Source of the DNA: Limnobacter sp. MED105 | Lineage (GTDB): Bacteria; Pseudomonadota; Gammaproteobacteria; Burkholderiales; Burkholderiaceae_B | Length of the DNA: 64,000 bases | Direction of reading: 5' to 3' | Assembly (NCBI RefSeq): GCF_000170915.1 | Contig: NZ_ABCT01000002.1 | Coordinates: forward strand, 186,001 to 250,000 | Shown here: positions 1-7,133 of the stretch, in pieces | How the letters are laid out: every line of letters starts with the position of its first letter | How positions within the stretch are numbered: the first letter of the stretch is position 1 | The notes under the pieces: generated by a model | The model's input: the letters and a program-made list of their open reading frames with translations, nothing else | Told to the model about the DNA's origin: nothing | The model's database searches: none | Translations under genes and position numbers: made by a program

Positions 1-947
1 ACACGCACAAATTGCCCTGGGCTTAACACTTCCTTGTCGTTGGCCAACACAGCACGCGCATCCACCGTGCCGGTGGCCGGGTTCACACGTACGTCCTGGA
101 ATCCCAACTTGGCTTTCAAACCCATGGGCTTGCCATCGGCACCCAGCACCTCAACCACCAAATCACCATTGCTCAAGGAAACCGCACCACTTGCAATGCC
201 TTTGCGCAATTGCTCATGGTCTTTTTCAGGAATGCCAAAGTTCACATACACCTGGTCGATCTGGGTGACCGTGGTCAACAATTCAGAAGGACCGGATACA
301 AAACTGCCCTCAGAGTAAAGCGAGCGGCTTGCAAAGCCATTGACTGGCGATTCCACCCGTGCATACTCCAGATTCAGGCGAGCTGTGCGAACCGCAGCGC
401 TGGCTACCTGCAGGTCAGCTTTGGCCACCTCAAATGCCGATTGCGCGTTGTCCAATTCAGACTGTGACACCGCTTTACTATCAGCCAATGGCATTACCCG
501 TTTGTAATCACGTTCAGCTTGAGCGGCGCGAACCCTGGCAGCATTTTCATCAGCCAAGGCACGGGCCAAAGCGGTTTGGTAGGGTGCGTTGTCCAAGCTG
601 TACAAAGATTGGCCTTTCTTCACTCGGCCGCCTTCTTCAAACTGGCGGCGCTCGATAATACCGGCCACACGGGCTCGAATTTCAACCTCTCGCAGGCCGG
701 CGATTTGAGCTGGATATTCGTAGGTCAGTTCCAGCGGTTCGGTTTTCACCTCAACCACCGGAACAGGTGCAGCCTGGCCGGCACCGGGACCACCGGGGGC
801 CTGAGCATCGGCGCCCTGGCCACAGCCCAGCAACAAGGCGCTGGACAAAACAGTCACCAGCAGCGCGGGCAGAAGGGTGGCTCCTGCAAATGCGCGGCTG
901 TAGGGGGAAGCTTGGGTTTGCTTTGATTTCAATGAGTTGCTGTGCAT
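1..947 (-). CDS. RND efflux periplasmic adaptor (membrane fusion) lipoprotein, 3' end outside window
   Basis: Periplasmic adaptor that links an inner-membrane RND transporter to an outer-membrane channel in a multidrug efflux pump. The frame opens at an ATG at 947 and has no stop before the left edge, so about 315 residues are visible. It has a lipoprotein signal with lipobox LLLGC (Cys42), a Gly/Ala/Pro linker, a first lipoyl half (EIRARVAGIIERR, then EEGGRVKKGQSLY), an Ala/Glu/Arg-rich helical hairpin, a second lipoyl half (YARVESPVNGFAS) and the start of the beta-barrel domain (VYVNFGIPE). This is the AcrA/MexA layout. It is transcribed away from the AcrR-type gene at 1069, with a palindromic operator between them; the pump gene is presumably next, to the left. 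Confidence 0.93.
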   Translation of the reverse strand, partial: MHSNSLKSKQTQASPYSRAFAGATLLPALLVTVLSSALLLGCGQGADAQAPGGPGAGQAAPVPVVEVKTEPLELTYEYPAQIAGLREVEIRARVAGIIERRQFEEGGRVKKGQSLYSLDNAPYQTALARALADENAARVRAAQAERDYKRVMPLADSKAVSQSELDNAQSAFEVAKADLQVASAAVRTARLNLEYARVESPVNGFASRSLYSEGSFVSGPSELLTTVTQIDQVYVNFGIPEKDHEQLRKGIASGAVSLSNGDLVVEVLGADGKPMGLKAKLGFQDVRVNPATGTVDARAVLANDKEVLSPGQFVR

Positions 948-1014
948 GATATGTGCCCTGTTATATCCTTGTGGGAATTTTTCGGGTTGATTTAATGACC
1001 GAGAAGTCAGATAA

Positions 1015-1038
1015 TACATACATACATGAGTGTATGTA
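1015..1038. promoter_or_regulatory. AcrR-like operator between efflux adaptor and tetR genes
   Basis: A 24-base inverted repeat with half-sites TACATACAT and GTGTATGTA. It is very close to the known AcrR operator of E. coli, which has the same length and the half-sites TACATACAT and ATGTATGTA. It lies 31 bases before the GTG of the regulator and 67 bases before the adaptor ATG, so one bound repressor dimer could shut both divergent promoters. Binding is inferred from the match. Confidence 0.85.
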
Positions 1039-1068
1039 AATAATTTTTTCAATTTGGCGTAGACGATT

Positions 1069-1689
1069 GTGGTAAGAAAAACGAAGGAAGAAGCGCAGGA
1101 AACCCGCAACCTGATTCTCGATACGGCCGAAGCCGTGTTCTCGGAAAAAGGGGTATCGAGGACCACGCTGAACGACATTGCCAAAGCCGCAGATTTAACG
1201 CGGGGGGCCATTTATTGGCATTTCAAGAACAAAGCCGACCTGTTTGACGCCATGTTACAACGCGTAATATTACCGATGGATGAATTCATCGCCACGCCCG
1301 ACCTGCACCCAGAACAACAACCGCTGGCCTACCTGCGTACCCGCTCAATGCATGTGGTGCGCACTTTGGCAGAAGACCCCCGCACACAGCGGGTTTTTGA
1401 CATCGTGATGCACAAAGCGGAAATGGTCGACGACATGTTGCCTATTCGCGACCGCCATTTGGAAGCGATTCAAGGCTGCATTCAAACCATTGAAACAGAC
1501 TTTCAGGCCGCTATCGACAAAGGCGAATTGCCAGCAAATACCAACGCCCGCCAGGCAGCGATTGGTTTGCATGCCTTGATTGACGGGCTTTTCGCCAACT
1601 TTGTACTTAGCCCGAATCTGTTTGATTTGATGGAACAGGCTGAATTCACGATCGACAATTACCTCAATGGCATGGCCAGTAGGAAGTAA
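1069..1689 (+). CDS. TetR/AcrR-family repressor of the divergent efflux operon
   Basis: Drug-responsive transcriptional repressor of 206 residues, the usual size for AcrR/TtgR. The N-terminal helix-turn-helix (about residues 10-58) contains the family-typical run LTRGAIYWHFKNKADLF, and the C-terminal half is an all-helical ligand-binding domain of the MAATS type. The start is a GTG; upstream in-frame sequence offers nothing better, and starting here gives an AcrR-like N-terminus (MVRKTKEEAQETR). It is divergent from the adaptor gene at 947, with an AcrR-type palindrome between them, so local autoregulation and control of the pump are expected. The ligand is unknown. Confidence 0.92.
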   Translation: MVRKTKEEAQETRNLILDTAEAVFSEKGVSRTTLNDIAKAADLTRGAIYWHFKNKADLFDAMLQRVILPMDEFIATPDLHPEQQPLAYLRTRSMHVVRTLAEDPRTQRVFDIVMHKAEMVDDMLPIRDRHLEAIQGCIQTIETDFQAAIDKGELPANTNARQAAIGLHALIDGLFANFVLSPNLFDLMEQAEFTIDNYLNGMASRK

Positions 1690-1699
1690 CAGATCTTGT

Positions 1700-2389
1700 T
1701 TACACCCTGCCTGTGACCGGAATGCCGGCTCCATTGATATCTCGGGCGGCATCTGAGAGCAAAAATGCAATAACCCCTGCCAAAGAGTCAGGGCTGACCC
1801 AATCAGCAGGATCAGCGTCGGGCATGGCTTCGCGATTGGCGGGCGTGTCCAGAATACTGGGCAACACTGCATTGGCGCGAATGCCCAAATGTTTGTTCTC
1901 CGCAGCAAGCGCCTCTGTCAAACGCAGCACTGCCGATTTGGCTGCTGCGTAAGCACCCATGCCGTCAGCCGCTTTGCCTGCAGCAGCCGCACCAATGTTA
2001 ACGATCACACCACCTTGCTGATCTTGAAACTGGGGCAGTATGGCCTGGCACATGTTCACCGAGGTCTGCACATTCATGGCGTACTGCGTATTCCAGGTAT
2101 CAAGACTGCTTTCGGCCTGACGTTCCCACACAAAACCGCCTGCAATATTCACGACCGCATCAATTTGGCCGAAATATTCCCAGGCCTGATTAACCACCTC
2201 CTGAGCATGCTCAGGCAAGGTCAGGTCGACATTGCCAATCGACACCGCATCGCTTTCACCTTCCCAATCGGGCTGATGCAAGTCAATCAACAAAAGCCGG
2301 TAACCCAAACTGCCCAAATGGATGGCCACGGCTTGCCCCAAATTGCCTGCTGCACCCGTAATAATCGCGACTGGATTGCTGTTGCTCAT
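1700..2389 (-). CDS. SDR-family protein lacking the catalytic serine
   Basis: Short-chain dehydrogenase/reductase fold protein, 229 residues. The Rossmann glycine motif is TGAAGNLG (residues 11-18) and the NAG-type motif is NIAGG (81-85). The YxxxK pair is Tyr147 and Lys151. The position normally held by the catalytic Ser, 13 residues before Tyr, is Ala134 (context NIGAAAAG), so classical SDR chemistry may be impaired. The ATG at 2389 has a GGGAG ribosome site; a longer frame to 2428 exists but lacks one. It is convergent with the tetR gene 10 bases away. The substrate cannot be told. It could be a non-catalytic or atypical SDR. Confidence 0.85.
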   Translation of the reverse strand: MSNSNPVAIITGAAGNLGQAVAIHLGSLGYRLLLIDLHQPDWEGESDAVSIGNVDLTLPEHAQEVVNQAWEYFGQIDAVVNIAGGFVWERQAESSLDTWNTQYAMNVQTSVNMCQAILPQFQDQQGGVIVNIGAAAAGKAADGMGAYAAAKSAVLRLTEALAAENKHLGIRANAVLPSILDTPANREAMPDADPADWVSPDSLAGVIAFLLSDAARDINGAGIPVTGRV

Positions 2390-2561
2390 GAAAATCGACT
2401 CCCGCGTTGAATGATTGATTGCCTGCATTTTGACACGGACGCTGCCCTTTCACGCCCCCACCCCCTTTGAATACCCCCTTTAAGGGCAACGCATTGGTGC
2501 AATGCTGAACCCACCCAAACCTGCCGTTCACAAGACATCACCGGAATTCTTGGAGCATGTC

Positions 2562-3191
2562 ATGTGGAACGGTCTATTTTTTGGTTTGGTCAGTCTGTTT
2601 ACACCGCAGGCCAGCCTGCCCGACACTGCCGCCATGAAGGTGGAAATCGAGCAATTTGCCCAGGTCTACACCATCGACACGCAGCGTATTCATGTACGCG
2701 AGAGCACCATGAACAATCCCTCGCCGTTTTTGACAAACAGCGGCATCAAAGCCTGCGTGCTGCACGTTAACCAACATGCCGATGCCAAGCGAGTGTGGTC
2801 CCACTTCCTCGACTCAGGCCATGAAGGTGCCGAACCCGCATTTCTTGCCTTTACCTCGGCCCATGAATTGACGCACTGCCTGATGTCCGAAAAGGGAAAA
2901 CGAGTGACTGCCAAGCAGGCCTTGCAAGAACACCTGGGAATTCAATTCAAAAACAACGTGCACTTCGAAGAAACACTGGCCGACCTGGTTGGCTTGGCCT
3001 ATGTGCAAAAAGTGATGCCTGAGTACTTTGAGGTGGTCTACCGTCGCGTGAAATCCATTCGAACCGACTTCTCAAACCGCGATCCAGAGCACGACAGCTC
3101 ACGCGCCCTGAACACACACACCATTGCCTTCGCAGATCAAATGTTCAGCAAAACCGATACGATCCGCTTGGCTGATGCCGGGACCCGGTAA
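2562..3191 (+). CDS. Putative exported HExxH metalloprotein
   Basis: I do not recognise a named family. The 209-residue product starts at the ATG at 2562, which has GGAG seven bases upstream; an in-frame ATG at 2502 has no such site. The N-terminus has a short hydrophobic segment (WNGLFFGLVSLF) that could be a signal peptide or anchor. A zinc-protease motif HELTH follows within SAHELTHCL. About 40 residues later comes FEETLADLVGLAYV, whose Glu/Asp could be the third metal ligand of a gluzincin-like site. Metallopeptidase activity is inferred from this motif arrangement only. It appears monocistronic, just before the operator of the next operon. Confidence 0.7.
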   Translation: MWNGLFFGLVSLFTPQASLPDTAAMKVEIEQFAQVYTIDTQRIHVRESTMNNPSPFLTNSGIKACVLHVNQHADAKRVWSHFLDSGHEGAEPAFLAFTSAHELTHCLMSEKGKRVTAKQALQEHLGIQFKNNVHFEETLADLVGLAYVQKVMPEYFEVVYRRVKSIRTDFSNRDPEHDSSRALNTHTIAFADQMFSKTDTIRLADAGTR

Positions 3192-3246
3192 AAAAACACC
3201 CGTGAATTGGATCCTGTGAAAGCACGATCTCAAAAAGCATGGTTAA

Positions 3247-3266
3247 ATTCAAACGATCGTTTGAAT
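3247..3266. promoter_or_regulatory. Perfect 20-base palindrome, operator of the acyl-CoA catabolic operon
   Basis: The 20 bases from 3247 to 3266 read identically on both strands (core TCAAACGATCGTTTGA). It lies 31 bases before the chosen start of the SDR gene at 3298. A 16-base copy with two changes occurs at 4250-4265, before the carboxylase gene. The size and symmetry suit a TetR-family dimer site; that class of regulator controls many acyl-CoA and terpene operons, but the cognate gene is not next to the operon. Confidence 0.75.
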
Positions 3267-3297
3267 AATCAAATTGCACAATTCACAGGTGACCCTT

Positions 3298-4206
3298 TTG
3301 AACAGCTTCCAATCCGTGTTTCGCCCCAATCTTTTTGCAGGTCAAACCGTACTGGTCACCGGTGGTGGTTCAGGCATTGGCCGCTGTACCGCGCATGAAC
3401 TGGCCAGCCTGGGCGCTGATCTGGCTTTGGTCGGTCGAAAAATGGAAAAGCTTGAAGCTGTAAAAGCGGAAATCGAGCAAACCTGCACGGTCAAAATTTC
3501 TTTGCACAGCTGCGACATTCGTGAAGAAGAGCGCGTGAAGGAAACTGTGGCCGATGTGTTGGCAATACACGGCAAAATCAATCACCTGATCAACAATGCA
3601 GGCGGGCAATTCCCCTCACCTTTGAACATGATCAGTGGCAAAGGCTTCGAGACCGTGGTGCGCAACAACCTCACCGGCGGCTTCCTCATGGCCCGTGAAG
3701 TATTCAACCAGTACATGATGTTGCACTTGGGTGAATCTGACATGTCCATCACCAACATCATCGCAGACATGTGGAACGGCATGCCTGGCATGGGCCACTC
3801 GGGTGCCGCGCGGGCCGGCATGTTGAACTTCTCGGAAACAGCATCCAATGAATGGGCGCCCGTGCGCGTGAATGCAGTTGCCCCCGGCTTCATTGCATCA
3901 AGCGGTATGGACACCTACCCCGAACCCATGAAGCAAACCATCATGCAGCTGGACAAAACCATCCCACTGCAACGGCTGGGGCTGGAAGCCGAAGTGTCAG
4001 GCGCATTGGTATTCTTGTGCAGCCCTGCAGCCTCATTCATCTCGGGTTCGTGTGTTCGGATCGACGGTGCAGCACCCAATGCACGGCGTATTTGGCAAGT
4101 GGGCACCGGCAAAGCCAACCCGGCTTTCAACAGCTTTCACTTGGGTGGCGTGCCCGAAGTGATCCAGCGCCGCGACGCCGCGCGCGCAGCGGCCAGCAAG
4201 AAATAA
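3298..4206 (+). CDS. PECR-like short-chain reductase (enoyl-CoA reductase type SDR)
   Basis: SDR of 302 residues that opens the acyl-CoA operon. The glycine motif is TGGGSGIGR and NNAGG is present. Where most SDRs have YxxxK this protein has HSGAARAG, the same sequence found in peroxisomal trans-2-enoyl-CoA reductase (PECR). The C-terminal LCSPAASFISG also resembles PECR, so an acyl-CoA substrate is likely. I chose the TTG at 3298, preceded by AGGTGA, because it gives an N-terminus (NSFQSVFRPNLFAGQTV) like relatives; an in-frame TTG at 3274 is possible. Pseudomonas atu clusters also carry SDR genes of uncertain role. Confidence 0.85.
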   Translation: MNSFQSVFRPNLFAGQTVLVTGGGSGIGRCTAHELASLGADLALVGRKMEKLEAVKAEIEQTCTVKISLHSCDIREEERVKETVADVLAIHGKINHLINNAGGQFPSPLNMISGKGFETVVRNNLTGGFLMAREVFNQYMMLHLGESDMSITNIIADMWNGMPGMGHSGAARAGMLNFSETASNEWAPVRVNAVAPGFIASSGMDTYPEPMKQTIMQLDKTIPLQRLGLEAEVSGALVFLCSPAASFISGSCVRIDGAAPNARRIWQVGTGKANPAFNSFHLGGVPEVIQRRDAARAAASKK

Positions 4207-4249
4207 TCAAATATTTAAGGCTTGACACACCCAAGCCTCACCCTCAAAA

Positions 4250-4265
4250 TCAAACAAACGTTTGA
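4250..4265. promoter_or_regulatory. Second copy of the catabolic-operon operator
   Basis: The sequence TCAAACAAACGTTTGA matches 14 of 16 bases of the core of the palindrome at 3247-3266. It sits in the 101-base gap between the SDR and carboxyltransferase genes, 42 bases before the latter's ATG. This suggests a second regulated promoter inside the cluster under the same repressor. Confidence 0.65.
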
Positions 4266-4307
4266 TTTTTTACCAACCCATTTGCTTCCTGGTAAAGCCA
4301 CGCACCA

Positions 4308-5936
4308 ATGCCTATTTTAGAGAGTCTCGTTTCCGCAAATTCCGCTGAGTTTGAACTCAACAAAGCCAATATGGAAGCGGCCTTGCATGAATTGCGATCG
4401 CTGGAGCAGCGCACCCGTGATGCCTCGGCCAAGGCCGCGCCATCGTTTGCAAAGCGCGGTCAGTTATTGCCTCGCGACCGGGTCGCACTGCTGCTTGACT
4501 CTGGCTCCCCGTTTCTGGAACTCAGCACACTGGCCGGTTACATGCAAGACGGCCAAAAAGCCGACAAAAGCATTCCCGGCGGCGGCATTATTGCCGGGCT
4601 GGGTTATGTGGCAAACACCTTGTGCATGGTAGTCGCCAGCGATTCAGGCATTGAGGCCGGCGCGCTTCAGGCCATGGGCATTGAGAAAATGCAACGTGCG
4701 CAAGACATTGCCTTGGAAAACAAACTTCCCTTCATCAACCTGGGTGAATCAGCAGGCGCAAACCTGCTGAAGTACAAAGTCGAACACTTCATTCTGGGCG
4801 GCGGTAACTTTTATCGTTTGGCCAAACTCAGCGCAGCTGGCCTGCCTGTGGTCAATGTACTGCACGGCTCATCCACAGCCGGTGGCGCCTACATTCCGGG
4901 CTTAAGCGATGTGGTCATTATGGTGCGCGAACGCGCGCGCGCATTTCTGGCAGGCCCCCCTCTGCTGAAAGCCGCCACGGGCGAAATTGCCACCGACGAA
5001 GAACTGGGTGGTGCGGACATGCATTGCTCAGTCTCAGGCTTGGGCGACTACATCGCCGACGACGACCGACACGCCATCGCACTGGCCCGCGAAGTGATGG
5101 CAAAAATCGACTGGAACAACAGCAATCGGAATGTGATACCTACGCTGAATGCCCAAGCGCCAGCGCCGCGCTACCCAGCCGAAGAACTACTGGGTATTAT
5201 GCCCGCCGATATCAAAACGCCAGTGGACATGCGTGAAGTAATCGCCCGCATCGTTGACAATTCCGACTTCCTCGAATTCAAAGCCAACTACGGCCCAGCC
5301 ACGCTGTGCGGATATGCCAAGCTGATGGGTGTTTCAATCGGCATCATCAGCAATTTGGGGCCTATCGACACCGCAGGTGCCACCAAAGCCACACACTTTA
5401 TTCAAAGTTGCTGCCAAACCAAAACGCCGATCATTTACCTGCAGAACACCACAGGTTACATGGTGGGCAAGGAAGCCGAGCAGGGCGGCATCATCAAGCA
5501 CGGCTCGAAAATGATTCAGGCCGTGAGCAACGCCACCGTGCCACAAATCACCCTGCTATGCGGCGCAAGTTTTGGCGCTGGCAACTATGGCATGTGCGGC
5601 CGGGCATTTGGCCCCCGCTTTGTATTTGCCTGGCCCAACAGCAAAACTGCCGTGATGGGCGCAGAACAGGCTGCCGGCACCATGGCCACAGTGATGCAGG
5701 CCAGCGCAGCCCGCAAAGGCATGGAAGTGCCCGAGTTCATGCTGGAAAACATGAAAAAACAAATCATCGACACGTTTGAGTCCCAAACCAGCGCATTCCA
5801 CACCAGTGGTTTGTTGCTCGACGACGGCGTGATCGACCCAAGAGACACCCGGCAGGTATTGGCGCTAGCGCTAATTGCCTGCCTGCAACAAGAGCGCAGT
5901 GTGCAACCCATGCAATTTGGCGTGGCTCGCCCCTAA
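4308..5936 (+). CDS. atuC: Acyl-CoA carboxylase carboxyltransferase (beta) subunit, geranyl-CoA carboxylase-like
   Basis: Carboxyltransferase subunit of a biotin-dependent acyl-CoA carboxylase of the MCC/GCC family, 542 residues. It transfers carboxyl from biotin to an enoyl-CoA gamma carbon. It has both crotonase-like halves: SSTAGGAYIPG and ATGEIATDEELGGADMH in the N half, and GSFGAGNYGM-like CGASFGAGNYGMCGRAF with FAWPNSKTAVMGAEQAAG in the C half. At the position of the substrate-pocket Phe of methylcrotonyl-CoA carboxylase (FGRIF type) it has Gly164 (GGGNFY). That Phe-to-Gly change is reported for geranyl-CoA carboxylase and opens room for a longer chain. The biotin subunit is encoded two genes on. 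The symbol is by analogy; substrate is inferred. Confidence 0.8.
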   Translation: MPILESLVSANSAEFELNKANMEAALHELRSLEQRTRDASAKAAPSFAKRGQLLPRDRVALLLDSGSPFLELSTLAGYMQDGQKADKSIPGGGIIAGLGYVANTLCMVVASDSGIEAGALQAMGIEKMQRAQDIALENKLPFINLGESAGANLLKYKVEHFILGGGNFYRLAKLSAAGLPVVNVLHGSSTAGGAYIPGLSDVVIMVRERARAFLAGPPLLKAATGEIATDEELGGADMHCSVSGLGDYIADDDRHAIALAREVMAKIDWNNSNRNVIPTLNAQAPAPRYPAEELLGIMPADIKTPVDMREVIARIVDNSDFLEFKANYGPATLCGYAKLMGVSIGIISNLGPIDTAGATKATHFIQSCCQTKTPIIYLQNTTGYMVGKEAEQGGIIKHGSKMIQAVSNATVPQITLLCGASFGAGNYGMCGRAFGPRFVFAWPNSKTAVMGAEQAAGTMATVMQASAARKGMEVPEFMLENMKKQIIDTFESQTSAFHTSGLLLDDGVIDPRDTRQVLALALIACLQQERSVQPMQFGVARP

Positions 5937-5969
5937 CGCGTGACGAGTGAATAACGAGGAGGAAGTGCA

Positions 5970-7133
5970 GTGAGACTAAGCCAGGAACACAAAGAACTAC
6001 AACGCACCATCGAACGCTTTGTGGAGAATGAAATTAATCCACATGTGGCCACCTGGGAAAAGGAACAGATGTTTCCCGCCCATGAGTTGTTCAAAAAGAT
6101 GGGTAATCTTGGCTTGCTAGGCCTGACCAAACCAGAAGAGTTTGGCGGCATGGGTTTGGACTACAGCTATTCCGTCGTAGCGGCGCAGGCTTTGGGAAAA
6201 ATCCATTGTGGAGGCGTGCCCATGGCAATCGGCGTTCAGACCGACATGGCCACACCCGCTTTGGCGCGGTTCGGCAGCGACGAACTGCGCCGTGAATTTT
6301 TGGCACCCGCCATTGCTGGCGACATGGTGGCTTGTATTGGTGTTTCAGAGCCCGGCGCAGGGTCGGATGTCGCAGGTGTCAAAACCACTGCAAAAAAAGA
6401 TGGCAGCGACTACATCATCAACGGCAGCAAAATGTGGATTACCAACAGTTTGCAAGCCGACTGGATCTGCCTGTTGGCCAACACCAGCGAAGGCAAACCC
6501 CACCAGAACAAATCACTGATCATCGTGCCCATGAAAACTCCGGGCATTACGATTGAGAAGAAGATTCACAAAATTGGCATGTGGGCATCCGACACGGGTC
6601 TTATTCACTTTGACAATGTGCGTGTGCCACAGCGCAACTTGATTGGTATGGAAGGCGCAGGCTTCATGTACCAAATGATCCAGTTTCAGGAAGAGCGCCT
6701 GTGGGGTGCCGCCAACAGCATCGAAGGCATGATGCATGTGCTGAACGAAACCATTAACTACACCCGCCAACGCAACTTGTTCGGCAGCACCGTGCTCGAT
6801 CAACAGGTGGTGCATTTCACATTGGCTGAATTGAAAACTGAAATTGAGGCCTTGCGTGCATTGGTGTGGCAGGCCACCGAAGAATACGTAGCGGGTGGTG
6901 AAGTCACCGAGCTGGCCAGCATGTGCAAACTGAAAAGTGGTCGCTTGGTGCGCGAAGTCGCTGACAAGTGTTTGCAATTCTGGGGCGGCATGGGTTTTAC
7001 CTGGGAAAACCCGGCTTCGCAGCTGTATCGCGATGGCCGACTGATTTCGATTGGTGGCGGTGCAGACGAAGTCATGCTGGGCATCATCTGCAAATTCATG
7101 GGTATTTTGCCGGGCAAGAAAAAGAATGCCTAG
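5970..7133 (+). CDS. atuD: Acyl-CoA dehydrogenase, citronellyl-CoA dehydrogenase-like
   Basis: FAD-dependent acyl-CoA dehydrogenase, 387 residues, full family length. It shows the flavin-binding segment GVSEPGAGSDVAG and the WITN strand. The catalytic Glu of most family members (YEG-type C-terminal motif) is replaced by Gly in SIGGGADEVM. Instead Glu242, in QEERLWG, occupies the helix-G position used by isovaleryl-CoA and long-chain dehydrogenases, which suits branched substrates. The GTG start follows GAGGAGGAAG. In the Atu pathway such an enzyme makes the 2,3-double bond that the carboxylase needs. The symbol is by analogy with the operon context. Confidence 0.8.
   Translation: MRLSQEHKELQRTIERFVENEINPHVATWEKEQMFPAHELFKKMGNLGLLGLTKPEEFGGMGLDYSYSVVAAQALGKIHCGGVPMAIGVQTDMATPALARFGSDELRREFLAPAIAGDMVACIGVSEPGAGSDVAGVKTTAKKDGSDYIINGSKMWITNSLQADWICLLANTSEGKPHQNKSLIIVPMKTPGITIEKKIHKIGMWASDTGLIHFDNVRVPQRNLIGMEGAGFMYQMIQFQEERLWGAANSIEGMMHVLNETINYTRQRNLFGSTVLDQQVVHFTLAELKTEIEALRALVWQATEEYVAGGEVTELASMCKLKSGRLVREVADKCLQFWGGMGFTWENPASQLYRDGRLISIGGGADEVMLGIICKFMGILPGKKKNA

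Noticed and set aside
34-949. Several plus-strand ORFs at the left edge
   Set aside because: They are antisense to the efflux adaptor gene, which gives one continuous frame with clear family motifs.
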